Positions 42,870 through 55,190 of a DNA stretch of 64,000 bases are shown here, piece after piece. The DNA comes from Argyresthia goedartella (lineage: Eukaryota > Arthropoda > Insecta > Lepidoptera > Argyresthiidae): assembly GCA_949825045.1 (NCBI GenBank), contig OX463818.1:30272906-30336905 (forward strand), read 5' to 3'. The notes beneath the pieces are model-generated. The model ran no database searches. It was not told the origin of the DNA and was given only the letters and a program-made list of their open reading frames with translations. Numbering within the stretch: position 1 is the first letter of the stretch; every line of letters starts with the position of its first letter. A program made the translations under genes and the position numbers.

Positions 42870-45600
42870 TCATTCTGAAACAAACGCATATTTCAGACGA
42901 TTAGTATGAACCTTAACCTTCTTCTTCCTTATTTGGATTGTAACGTTAACATTTGAATTTATATCTATTATCTTATACGGACCTAACCAATATGGTGAAA
43001 GTTTCTTTGATTTTCCTGGCTTAACTTGTTCGTTACTTAAATAAACACTATCTCCTAGTTTATATTCTATATTGTTACATTTCTTATCGTAATATTTTTT
43101 ACTAACTCCCTTAGATTTTAATAACTGTTTCTTAGCGATTTCTCTGGATTTTCTTAACCGTAATACTAATTCATCTAAATAATTCATTATCATAACAGTA
43201 TTTGAATTCAGGATCTTTTGTTATAGAGCTGGGAATGGAAGGTTTAGAACCGAATACTAGTTCGAATGGTGTTAGATTTGTCGATGTGTGGATACTTGTA
43301 TTATAAGAAAACATTCCGAAATCTATCCACTTATCCCAATTTGATTGATCTTCATTCACTTAATGTTTAAGATAGTCAGCCAATGTAGCATGACTTCTTT
43401 CAAGTGCTCCATTTGATTAAGGATGATATGCGGTTGTATTTATCTTTCTAAGTTTTAAAAGTTTAGCTAACTCTTTCAATAACTTTGAATTAAAGTCTGC
43501 TCCTTGATCTGTGAAAATTTCTTTAGGGATACGAAATTTACAAACAAAATAACGAATAAAACAATCTTCTATAGTTTCTGCATCATGTTTTGGAATTGCA
43601 TAAGCTGGCGAAATTTTTTTCAAATCATCTTGCAATGTTAAAATGTATTTATTCCCGCTTTCAGTTATAAGTAAAGGCCCAACAATATCAAGACTAACTT
43701 TTTCAAATGCTTCCAAAGATGTTAAAGTTATTTGCATCGGTTTTCGATTAAGTTTATTTTCCTGACAAGATTTACAAATTTTATAAATTCCTTAATATCT
43801 CCTTTCATTGTTTCCCAGTAGTACTTCGATTTTATTTTCTTGTAAGTTTTATGAAACCCTGTATGCCCTGAAATGTGATTGTAATGATTATCTTTCAAAA
43901 TCGTTGGAATATCCTCCCCTTTTGGTGTCATGACCTTGTCATGATAAACATGAATCTGTATATCACCATCTCTAAATATGTATCTTATCATTGTCCTAAT
44001 TTTATACCATTTCATTCCATGTTGTTCTATATTCCCAAACTAATCTCTTTTATTTGATCATTTTCTAAAGTAGCTTTTACGTTTTTCAATCATTCAATAA
44101 TATCTTCATAATTTATCTTATCCCAGTAATTTACTTTAGTGAACCCGAAAAATATCATTTTATAAATATCACTTAAATTTCCGTTTAATTTAGGGTTTTT
44201 ATTTCTTAACGTTTCAAGATGTTGTTCATATGGTATCAGTTTTTTATCATTCAGATTATCCAAATCACATGATGAGAAAATGAGTTTATCAACATTATCT
44301 GGCAATTTCTCATGGTGTTCGTGTAATATATGGAATAAATTAGGTCTTCTTTCTATTTCTTTTAAAAAATTCGAATAACTTTCTTGGTTTCTTGTAATTA
44401 TTTTCAAATTCTTTACAGGTTCTAACTCATCTGTCAAGGATAATTCTGGATTAATGCAACTTAGCGCATCTGCATTATTATTTAGTTTTCCTTGTTTGTA
44501 AACGATCTCATAATCATACTCCTCCAATAATAACCTCCATCTTACTAAACGTGAACCAGGATCTTTTACATTAAACAACCAAACTAAAGGCTTATGATCC
44601 GTTATTATCTTAAATTTCCTGCCATAAAGATAAGGTCTAAAGTGTTTTACAGACCAAACGATAGGCAGTTACTCTTTTTCTGTGGTAGAATAATTTATTT
44701 CTGCTTTGATGAGTGTTCTACTTGCGTATGCTATTGGAAGATCTTTTGATGGTGGTCCTTGTGACAACAAGCTGCCTATAGCGTAATTACTTACATCTGT
44801 CGTTAAATTGAAACATTCCTCAAAATCTGGATATCTTAGTATTGGTTCTTCGCACAATTTAGATTTTAATATTTCAAATAGTTTTGTTAGTGGTCGACTT
44901 AACTTGCTGAAGTTTTCAATAAATCTCCTATAGTATCCCGAAAGACCTAAGAAAGCTTTTATATCTTTAGGCGTTTTTGGTACTGGAAAGTTCTGAACAG
45001 CTTCGATATTTTGTTTGGATCTGGTTTTACTCCATCTTGGGTTATCAAATGTCCTATGTACATGACCTCTTTTTTCAAAAATTCGCATTTATCAGGTTGT
45101 AGTTTCAGATTGTGCTGTGAAAGTCTCTCAAAAACTTCTTTCTTTTTGATGTTGTGATCTTGAAGTGAAGATCCATAAATAACAATGTCATCTAAATAGA
45201 CGAAACATTTTATTCCCTGTATACTGGTTAACACATTGTTCATTAATCTCTGAAAAGTAGCTGGGGCATTTTTTAATCCAAATGGCATTCTATTTTATTC
45301 ATAGTGACCTAACGGTACACTGAAGGCTGTTTTCATTTGATCCTTTTGATGCATTTTAATTAGATGGAATCCTGATGCTAAATCTAAAGTTGTGAAGTAG
45401 GTACTATGACCTAATTGATCAAAATTCTCATTTATTTGTGGTAATGGATACACATCTCCTACACTGATCTCATTTAACTTTCGAAAATCTATAACCAATC
45501 TCCATTTTTTCTTTCCCGAACCGTCATGCTTTTTTGGTGCGACCCAAACTGGTGAATTCCATGGACTATTGTACGATCTCACATAGTACATTTTGCTCAG
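42870..45600 (-). pseudogene. Gy2 pol (Ty3/gypsy, errantivirus-like), decayed and 5'-truncated
   Basis: A chain of short frames. RT is at 45678-44669 (NSPWNSPVWVAPKKHDGSGK; TTLDLASGFHLIKMHQKDQ; MPFGLKNAPATFQRLMN; FVYLDDIVIYGSSL), with its thumb (FLGLSGYYRRFIENFSKL). RNase H is at about 44890-44480 (YEIVYKQGKLNNNADALS). The integrase zinc region is at 44015-43728 (HISGHTGFHKTYKKIKSKYY) and its core at 43737-43171 (SLDIVGPLLI; IFTDQGADFN; NTSIHTSTNLTPFELVFG). The GPY-type C-terminus is at 43193-42870 (YWLGPYKIIDI). At least seven frame breaks are seen. Protease and gag are missing: the RT stops near 45600 where BEL-E begins. The envelope follows at 42869. It is the oldest layer of the nest. Confidence 0.87.
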
Positions 45601-45772
45601 CGCGCAATCTAGTTGTAATAAAACTAATATTATTTTATTTAGGAAGGCAGTGTTGTACGAGACTCGCTCAATATACATCTATACTTACTATATCGGTGTT
45701 TACCTACTCTACTTTTACTATTTTCTACAAGAGTCACGTGTGAGTGTTGCCCTCCACTAAGTACACTCTACA
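45594..45772 (+). repeat. Putative 5' LTR of BEL-E
   Basis: A TG-starting, CA-ending stretch (from tgctcagcgcgc at 45594 or tgtaataaaac at 45614, to ctctaca at 45772) lies between Gy2 RT and a primer-like tggttcttcgaacctg at 45778. The partner LTR is outside the window, so the ends are unproven. Confidence 0.4.
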
Positions 45773-46183
45773 TGTTTTGGTTCTTCGAACCTGATTTTTG
45801 GGTTCCCACAAGTAAGTGACTCATTGTTCCTTTGGTCCTCCATCGATAGCGAATCGGTCCAGTCGGCTTCCATAAGCGGTCTAACCGACCTGGATTTGAG
45901 TCGTCACATATACCTTTGGTGGGATTAGAGAGCATTGAGACCCACGTCTGCGAATCCAAGAATTCAACTACCACCTTTAAAGCTACCTGTGGATCTACTT
46001 ACTACCGCGCTCAACTGTTATCGGCCAATAGCAGTACTTTGCCGTCTACTACGCAAAATACAGGTTGAGGGAAGCCGTCGCCGTTTACTACGTGCCAGCA
46101 ACGATACTTTGCCGTCTACTACTTACCTGACTGGGACTGCCGCCATGTACTACGTGCCAGCACCGAAGAATTAACTACTCAAG
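45773..46183 (+). promoter_or_regulatory. BEL-E leader with primer-like site and repeats
   Basis: A primer-like site lies at 45778-45793. Two interleaved direct repeats occur: tactttgccgtctactac at 46035-46052 and 46105-46122, and tactacgtgccagca near 46086 and 46148. The ATG of gag is at 46184. No frame. Confidence 0.55.
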
Positions 46184-48107
46184 ATGGCTACTGAACTTCA
46201 GACACAATCCGAAGTATTTGAGAACATCAAATCAATTTGAGCCAACTATAAAAAGGACAGTGCGTCGATAAAACCCTAAACTACCTAACTAAGAGATTAG
46301 CCTCTCTAGAAAACCTGTGGCGTGACTTCGACGAACGGAACAGTAAAATCTTACTACTGGAAGACAAATCACATCAATACTTCGTGGAAGATATCTACGC
46401 AAGAACCAAGATCATTTACAAAGATCTCAAAGGTGACATCATACTCCGTTTATAATCAACACTGTCAGATACCCCTGTAATGGGTATGGATAAACTTGAA
46501 GTCCCTACCGGCCGACAATTGACAAGTCGTCCTGGTTCTGCACCAACAACCCCACACGCACAAGATGAAAAGGTCTTCGAATTACTTGCCAAGCAGCACC
46601 GCAACTTCAAGGCCATACACAAAGCATTCTACAAGATCAACATGGATGAGCTATCAGACAAGTGGGAGATAGAAGAACACCCTTCCTCTGCTCAAGGGAA
46701 AATGGGTTAATATTGACAAGCTGCACTGAGAAATCGAGTAGGTCTACAGGGACCCTTCATACTTCGAAAACTTCGATGCTGTAGAGACGCGTTATGAGGG
46801 AATAAAAAAGGAACTCATAAGCAAGATCAGCTCAAATAGACACTTTCAACAGTCAGCTCCTAAGATCAATGTCCCCGAGTTCTTCGGAAACTACTCGCAG
46901 TGGATCTCATTCAAGGATCTCTTCCTGGAAATTGTAGACAAAAATCCTTCACTCTCCAGAGCTTAAAAAATAAAGCACTTGAAGGCGAAATTGCGAGGCG
47001 AAGCGAAATGATTAGTCCAACATCTCCACATCAATTCAAGCAACTACGAGTCCTGTTGGGAGATTCTCACACATAGATACGATAATCGAAGACTTCTCTT
47101 CATTACTTACGTAAATACGATGATTAATTTGCCTTCTCAAGCCAGCTGTTATAACTTGAAGAAAATGCATGACGTAATCGTAGAATGTTTAAACGGACTC
47201 GAGAACATCGGCATAGATACAGTCCCTTGGAGTCCCATTATGGCGCATTTTATGTCTTTGAAACTTGACACCAATACTTATGCGGAATATACTAAAGAAC
47301 TTCAGCAGCCTCGGGATATACCAAACATTGAGGAATTTAACAACTTTTTGGAAAAGAAATTTTTGGCATTGGAATCATTGCGAAGTCGACAAAAGGAACC
47401 AACGACACAAAACCAAACTGCAGTAATATCGAACAAAGTTCAAGACAAGAATAAAAGTATAGCGTTCAAGCCTAAAAGATTCTACTATGCAAAAAGCCAC
47501 CACGTGTCTTTCGGCTAATGCCCCCTGTGCAATGGAACGCACGTTTTAATGCAGTGTCGCAAATTCATCGCAATGGACTCGAGAAAGCGAAATGATACTG
47601 TAGGCAAATTAAACGAGTGCAAAAATTGCCTTTACAGTCATGAACAAGCAGGATGTTTGTCGGATAAAACATGCAAGGGATGTTACCTACAACATCATAC
47701 TCTATTGCATATGAAACAAAATGTCGGAAAATTTAGCCCGGCTACGTCAGAAAACTATAACGCAAATCATGCCTCCAATTACTCTTTAGAAATACTTCTT
47801 CCTACTGCACTTATAAAAGTGAAAGCATTGGATGGCAACTACGTAACTCTGCGCGCCCTTTTGGACCAAGGCTCTCAGGTTAACCTGATTTCTGAGAACG
47901 CGGCACAATTGCTGAAACTACCCAGACAAAGGGTTGCCGCTACTATATCAGGCATTGTGTCCATCTCCGGCGGCTGCAAGGGCTCACTACAGCTCGAATG
48001 CAAATCAATCAACTCAGACTTCGCCTTTAATACAAGCGCGTTCATAATGAGAACATTAATAAACCCACTTCCGATAAGATCCTTTGTTAATCAAGGATCA
48101 TATTTAT
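46184..48107 (+). pseudogene. BEL-E gag and start of protease
   Basis: Gag opens at 46184 (MATELQTQSEVFENIKS) and soon meets stops. Recognisable parts are the capsid start (KINVPEFFGNYSQWISFKDL near 46860-46930) and the capsid middle (47120-47518). The zinc-finger region is at about 47515-47710 (CPLCNGTHVLMQCRKF, CKNCLYSHEQAGC, CKGCYLQHHTLLH). Protease begins at 47806 (LPTALIKVKALDGNYVTLRA, then LLDQGSQVNLISENAAQLL, with Gln between Asp and Gly). Reading is open to tta-t at 48107, where a GTAAGT begins; homology resumes at 55796. Confidence 0.82.
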
Positions 48108-48244
48108 GTAAGTATATGTATGATATTTGTAGTTTATATATGTGCATGCTATCTAGTGTATTTTATATAGTTGAGATATATATATTTTTTATTAGGTATA
48201 TTTTATTTATATTTTAAAAGTAATTTTCGTACGTATATATACAG

Positions 48245-48779
48245 TGATTAATTCCACGCCTCAACCGAACGGGCGTGGAATCTTGTTAGGGTTGGTTTTC
48301 ACAAGTGGTACTGACCTTTGACGCCGTGGACCGGAATTCGAAAGCTCAATTCGAGGCAGGAACACGGGATAAGGAGCACAAGGGGTGGGGGGAGAGGAGT
48401 CGAATCTTACTCTCGTCGTAGCCCGATGCTGTTGCCGTCGCTGCCGAACGCGACGAATTGGGGACCGAACCACTTCAAGCTTCACAACACGAAGCACTCA
48501 CTCCGCTGACGTGAATCTACTTATTTCCCGACGATTGTTCCGTGCTTATTATAATTAACATTCCGACCAGGCCCGACACCTGTGTTAGACAATTATTACT
48601 ACTAAAATACAGCCAAGGCCCGAACGCCATGTGCCGACATTTTTTCCATGTCAAAAAAATAAACTCTAACTCGTCATCTCGTTTCTATACAAGTGACAGC
48701 TGCTAGTTCCGTTTCCGATCACTCGCGGTCCGAGTCGCGCAACAAAAAGAGGTGCGTTCCGAAGCATAAATATTAAACA
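48245..48779 (-). repeat. 3' LTR of BEL-A2 (535 bp)
   Basis: Pair of 55191-55737, lacking a 12-bp stretch near caccaggagtat. TG/CA ends. Confidence 0.96.
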
Positions 48780-48810
48780 GTCACCCGCCTGGACAGGCCC
48801 GAACCTGTCC
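48780..48810 (-). promoter_or_regulatory. Compact 3' UTR of BEL-A2: hairpin plus polypurine-like tract
   Basis: The pol stop TAG (48811-48813) is followed at once on the minus strand by GGACAGG-6 nt-CCTGTCC (48791-48810), then an aGGCGGGTGA(C) tract and the LTR. Confidence 0.62.
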
Positions 48811-51800
48811 CTAATCAATAGGAAGGCGAGAAAGTGTTGCGACCGCTCTCTTGAGGACCGAGTCCCCCACCTTGACTTCTGCTGATCGAGGCGTGCCATC
48901 CCGACCCGTGTACAATTTGACGATCCGTCCTCGTCTCCATCTCAATGATGGCAGGTTCGCATCCTTAATCAGCACCAAATCACCGACTTGATGGGGGCTC
49001 GTCTGGTCAGTCCACTTAAGGCGCTGCTGCAAGATGTGCAAGTACTCAAGGGACCACCGTTTCCAAAAATCTTGAGCCATCTGCTGCAACATCTGCCACC
49101 TAGTTAACCGACTTAACTTAACATCACCGAATGGGTATTCTGGCAGGGCGTTAAGGGGCTGACCTATCAGGAAGTGACCCGGCGTCAACGCTTCCAAATC
49201 ATTTGGATCCGAACTGAGCGGGCACAACGGACGCGAGTTCAGTGTCATCTCAATTTTACAGAACAGCGTCGCAAGCTCTTCAAAGCGTAGAGAGGTCTCA
49301 CCGATGATCCTCGTCAGGTGCGACTTAGCCGATTTAACCGCAGCCTCAAAAATTCCTCCCCAATGAGGATATCCCGGCGGACTGAAAACCCATTCAATCC
49401 CTCGTCGGGAGCAAGCCGTACCGATGGCGTCCTGGTTACCGTTCAGGAATTGAGTGACCTCCTGCAGATATCGCCTGGTTCCGACAAAATTTGTGCCGTT
49501 GTCCGAACGGATTAATGTCGGGAGGCCCCTCCGTGAGACGAACCGATCCAGACATGCGATAAATGCCTCCGTAGTGAGGTCACTGACCACCTCCAAGTGG
49601 ACTGCCTTCGTGGCCAAGCACACGAAGACGCACAGGTATGTCTTCACTAATCTGGCGTTCCGTAGCTGTGAAGACTTGACCATGAATGGTCCCGCGAAAT
49701 CCGTTCCGACACCCGCAAAGGGCCGGATTTCGTTAACCCTATCCGAGGGCAAATCGCCCATCTGGGGCTGCATCGTAGCCGCCTTAGCCCGATAACAAGG
49801 CAGGCACCGAAATACGACGCTACGCACTAAGCGTCTTCATGATAGAATCCAGAACTCGCGCTGTAGAAACGCCATCAAGGCGTGGCATCCGATATGCCCA
49901 TTCCGAATGTGTCGATCCTGTATCAAAAGTTCGACCAACTTCGCTTTCCTAGGGAGTAACAACGGGTGGCGAGCCGCATAAGGCAGGTTGGCATTCTGCA
50001 GCCGACTTCCCACCCTCAGCAATCCTTGAGGGTCAATAAACGGGTTGAGCCGAGCAACAGCTCCCTTCAGTTGGACGCGTCCGCGTCTCAGAATGTCCAG
50101 TTCGGACTTAAAGTGCACCGTCTGCACGTTCCGTACCAATGCGAACAACGTATGGTTCCGTTCCCGTGGTGTCAGGACCTGTGTCCGCACCCGTTGCGCC
50201 TCAGAATTGCGACAATTCCGCGCAAATCGGAAGATCCAGGCGGTCACATTGACCAGCTTGTCGAGCGAGCTGTACCGTTCCAGCAGGCTGAACTCCTCTT
50301 CCGGCTCTGGTTGCGTCGTACAGACACCGACTGTCAAGGCGCCGTTCGCCGAGGTAACGCGTGGACTCATTGACCAATCCGATTCGGCTTGAGTCAACCA
50401 TTTTGGACCCCACCACAAGGGATGTCTAACCAACTCCGGAGCGTGACAACCACAAGACGCACAGTCTGCTGGGTTCATTTCCCCTGGAACATGTCTCCAG
50501 ATTAAGGGAACCTCCGAATTCAAAATCTGCGAAACCCGATTCGCCACAAAAATCTCCAGCTTGTGAACTGAAGCCTTCAGCCAGCATAACACGATCTGGC
50601 TGTCCGTCCAAGCGTAGACCGTATCTTCTAACGCTATTGACCCACGAAGAACCGTCATCGTGTGGTTGAGCAGACGAGTCAGGAGAGCCGCTCCCGAAAG
50701 CTCTAATTTGGGAATGGTCAGGCGAGTGTGCAACGGCGCAACCTTGCTCTTGGCCATGACCAACCGCACATCAACCTCCCCCGAGGAGTCGACCGTACGC
50801 AGATACACCGCAGCTCCGTAGCCCTTCTCCGAGGCATCGCAAAACCCATGCAGGGTGGCGGTGTATCGTTTGGTGGGGACCAACCTCCGTGGCAGTGAAA
50901 TCCGATTGATGCCAGGGAGGGTCGAAAAGAACGAGTCCCACTCTGAGCTCAATGACCCGCCGATTGGGTCGTCCCATTTCAGCTCAGCAGACCACAATTG
51001 CTGCATAAAACACTTGAGCTGAAATGTTACCGGGGTGATCCACCCGTTTGGATCAAATGTCCTAGCCACCGTTGAAAGGACGTTCCGTTTCGTCCAGACC
51101 TTCGGGGAGTCCAACTCGACCCGATACGAAAACATGTCTGACACCGGCTGGTACTGGACGCCTAATACCGACAACATATTTGGATTTTCCAAATTTTCAA
51201 AAATGTGGGGATCCTGCTGGTAGTCATCCGGAAGACCAGACAGTAACTCTGGAGAGTTCGACATCCATTTCCGGAGCTCGTAACCTCCACCCCGTAAGAG
51301 CTCAACTAGTTCGTGCCGACGAGCGAGCGCCTCCTCTACGGAATCTGCACCAGTACAGATATCGTCCACGTAGAGATCCTGCTCCAGGATTGCTGCTCCT
51401 CTAGGGAAATTTAACCGTTCTCGATCCGCTAACTCCCGCAGAGTGCGAATCGCCAAATAAGGACTAGACCGTAGCCCGTACGTGTTGATGTTCAGCTCGT
51501 ACACCCTGATGGGCTGATCTGGGCTCTCTCGCCACAGTATCAGCTGATACCGTCTATCGTCAGGGTGAATGACCGTCTGCCTAAACATCATCCGGATGTC
51601 AGCTACAAACACAACATTGTGTCGACGGAACCGTGTGATAACATCCGCGATGTCATGGTTCAACTTCGGCCCTGAATGCAAACACTGGTTCAGGTTCATG
51701 CCGTTAGATGTTGATGCCGATCCATCGAACACTACCCGTATTTTGCCCTCCGGGGTCCTCAAGACCGCGTGATGAGGCAGGAAGCAGTGGTCTTCACGCT

Positions 51801-52698
51801 TCCAGTCGATATCCGAAACCGACATGTGGCCGAGCGACTCGTATTCCCGCATGAAGTCGACGTACTTCTGCCGGAAAATCCCGTCACGCTTCATGCGTCG
51901 TTCCATCGACAGAAGCCACGTCTCGGCTGCATGGTGTGAACTGCCCAGCGTTGGGCGATCACTCCGGAATGGAAGACGTGTGAGAAATCGACCTGACCGA
52001 AGGCGACCAGTATTGTTCCGATAAAACTGTTCACACTCTTCTTCAACCGGGTCCAATCGGCGGACCGTATGTGGTTCCTCCACCTCCCAAAACTTCTGTA
52101 TCACCTCCGAGAGTACAGAACCGAATAAGGGACTACGAGTCGCTAGGCGTGGGGCAGCTGGCATGACCGGACCCATTACCGCATGGCCCAGTCTGGTGTT
52201 GACCGAAACCAGACCAGTCGCCTGCAACACGTGGACACCTGGCACTAACAGGTATCCCAAGGCATCAACACCCAATAAAATGTCTACTGGGCCCGGAATA
52301 TCAATCTCCGGGTCAGCCAGTGACAACCCAGCGACCAACTGCCGCACCGAGGGCGACAACCGTACGTGAGGGTGTGAGCCCATCACATTAGGCATGACTA
52401 ATGCCGTGACCGTCAAATTCACCGATGAATCCACCCGTGACGAGAGAGTAATCCGACATACTCCCTTAACGGAACCGACTTCCGTGTTCCCAATTCCCCG
52501 AATGGAATGTGGATACTCCCTTACCGAAATGCCCAACCGTCTTACAAGGTTGCACGAGACTAAGCACCCCTGGGCCCCCGAGTCCAATAGTGCTCGTGCC
52601 ACACATGATTTGCCGTCCGAACTCCACGCTATCACAGAGGCGGTGGGGAGCATGACCGTCTGTGGAGTGGCGGCACCCTGTAAGTGGGCGGCGTGTCC
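48811..52698 (-). pseudogene. BEL-A2 pol: protease, RT, RNase H, integrase
   Basis: One register from the codon after the gag TAG (52699-52701) to the TAG at 48811. Protease is at ARALLDSGAQGCLVSCNLVR (near 52600). The associated region (LADPEIDIPGPVDILLGVDA) and RT follow (VVFDGSASTSNGMNLNQC near 51720; DIRMMFRQTV; YVDDICTG near 51370). RNase H is at GFCDASEKGYGAAVYLRTV (near 50830). The integrase zinc region includes HIGCHALMAFLQREFWILS, then a TGA at 49837-49839. The core is at 49827-48811 with VGTDFAGPF, IRSDNGTNFVG and PHWGGIFEAAVKSAKSHL. The TGA is the only stop inside pol. All catalytic motifs are present. Confidence 0.92.
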
Positions 52699-54483
52699 CT
52701 AGCGGGAACCTCCGCGGGATCCGAACCCACTCAGACCTCCGTCGGCCTTGGAGTAACTCGGCTGCTGATATGCAACCGGCATATCAGACCGTATGTGCAT
52801 CAAGGGGTCCCAACCCGTATAATAGGCCCCTCGCTGTCCCGGTATCCGATCATACCGGACGGTGTACGGTGTGCCCGGTGCGCACCGTGGATGAATGAGG
52901 GAGAGCGGATCCAACCTGGGGCGTTCTAGGAATGGGGACGACATCCGACTGTTCGCCTCCCTGTTCGCCTCCCAGAGCGACGGGCAGGGTGGCGCAGAAG
53001 GTGGTGGGCTCCCAGCCTTCGCGCTACTCATAGGTGCCATCTGACACCCGCCCGTAACACGCGGTGAGCCAGCGGCCCGAAGTCCTCGCTGACCGTGGAC
53101 AGCGGCGACCGAACCCCGGCTATTCCGCATGTTATCCCCCGCACTGCCCCTTTCCCCTCGGGGGGGGGGGTCCCGTCCGCGGGTACCCCAGTCACCCCGT
53201 TGGTGACTCCAGTTGCCCGGAGGGGGACTGGGTCCGGCCCTGGTTGGGCCCTGTGGCCGACCAACCTGAGTCCGGCCCTGGTGACCGTCCGAAGGGCCTG
53301 ACCGATTCAGGCACAACACTATGTGGTGCTTGCCACCACAGCACTCACAGGGGAATGCGCGCGAGCACTCGCTCAGCGTGTGTGGCCCAAAACAACCGAA
53401 ACACAATCGGTGACGGAAGACAATCTTCCTGCGGGCAGCTACCCCGAGCGCCTTAAATTTGGCGCAACTGGTCACGTCATGACCGCCACTGTCGCAGTGC
53501 ACACAGCCGTCACCCGACGGCGCGGCATTCAAAACGCCAAATTGTTTCGACCTCCCACCCCCCCGTGGGGGCGGAGGGCGGGGCCCCTCCCGCATCCGCG
53601 CGGGTTGGCGCTGCACACTGGCCTCCGTGTCCAGTGTGTCACATCGCCTACATTCACCCTCCAAAAAATCCGTTAATTGGACGAGCGTGGGCAGTTCCGA
53701 GCTACTGCCCCCATGCAGCTGTTCAAACCGACTTTGAACAGCTGCAGGCAACCGTGACAAAACAATATATGACCATTGGTCTACCGGAAGACCAAGGTTC
53801 TGAAGGGCCTTAGTGGCCACCAGCACAGGGTTGAGCACCTGTACTCGGATGTCAACATCCCGGGTTACTCTTGGGATGCTAAACAGCTTCCCCAGCTGCA
53901 CATCAACCAACCGCCGTTTGTGTTAGTAGCGGTCAAACAATATGGACCTGGCTATCTCATAATTGCCCGCCGTGACCGTTAGGTGACCGACCAACTCCTT
54001 CGGTTCACCCCGCAGAGCCATCAATAGTTGGGCCAACTTGTAGGCGTTGTCCAAACTATCAAATAAATTAATGAATGCCGGCCACTCATCAATTGCCCCA
54101 CTGAAGGCCGGAATCTCCAGGTGTGGCAGCCGTCCAACAACACCCTTCGGGGGTGGGTCTCCGTTACCCTCCCCACGGTCATTCCTTCGCGACCGCTTAA
54201 TATTCTCCGCGCGACGCTCGATGTCGCCCAAGCATTCCATCGCTTGGTCAGCATCCGCGCAGAGCTGTTTCACTGCAGCCACCGAGGCTTCATCCGTAAG
54301 CCCGAGAGCTTCAGCCTCCGCAGCCAGCCGACACACCTTCCCGACGCGTGTCATTGCGTCCTCCACACGCTTGAGCAGGACATCGTCCATGTCAGGTCGC
54401 TCCACATACTTATGAGTATGGGCGAGCCATCTCATTTCCTCCCGGACACCATGTCGCAGTAGCGTCAAGGGCGAAGGTGCCAT
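52699..54483 (-). pseudogene. BEL-A2 gag
   Basis: Opens at 54483 (MAPSPLTLLRHGVREEMRWL), coiled N-terminus, DUF1759-like capsid region (LEIPAFSGAIDEWPAFINLF; ELVGHLTVTAGNYEIARS). A TAA at 53923-53925 replaces the Gln codon found in BEL-A1, a single-base nonsense change; the frame goes on. Zinc fingers (CVHCDSGGHDVTSCAKFKAL; CFGCFGPHTLSECSRAFPC; CECCGGKHHIVLC) and a Pro/Gly-rich tail end at CGC-TAG (52699-52701) in register with pol. A 33-bp deletion around 54050 relative to BEL-A1 keeps the frame. Confidence 0.9.
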
Positions 54484-55190
54484 GTTGACCGATTTAATAG
54501 ATTCTGGTCTTATACTTCACTGCCGAACTAAGTATAGCCAGAGACCAGCACTTGCCCGTCAGCGCTGGGCACAGAAATTAAAACTAAGGTGTCAAAACTA
54601 AGGCAACCACTAAAAACAATTAAATCCTAAACAATATTTAATATGGTCGCCCTGTGGACATACACCTTATAACTATACACTCTAAATCAATTAGAGAATG
54701 CCACCATAAGGCACATTAAAAAATAACACACAAAAATTTATTATAAGAAAAAAGGCTATTTTTAATATAATGAAGGTAGCTGTGAACCTTCTAGAAGTGG
54801 CCCCTCCGATATGACCCACACTTCTACTGAGGTCAGCAAAATCAGCTTAATACCCCTTAAATAGCCTGACCCTGCTCTGTAATCCGAAATAACACTGCAA
54901 TGCTATGGAACCCGACTGCAATACTATAGTCCGACCGAATGACTGTTTCTTATGCACACCGAGTAGTTTCCGACTACAAATTTATAATAATTGTTAACTA
55001 AATCGTCAATTATACGTTCACTAACCGAAAATGAACCTAAATTGTGGTATACCGACCACTCGACTCACTCACAAACTGATTGCCGACCAATCTGAGATAC
55101 CCTTTTCTCCCAACTACAATGTTGCAAAAAAACAACCCTACAACCGTCCGTGAATCGATTTCCCACTAGGAAACCACGCCTGCTACCAAA
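54484..55190 (-). promoter_or_regulatory. BEL-A2 leader with initiator-Met-like primer site
   Basis: About 700 bases without a frame. Two bases inside the LTR the minus strand reads TGGTAGCAGGCGTGGTTTCC (from 55188 down), the initiator-Met complement with a two-base gap. Confidence 0.72.
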
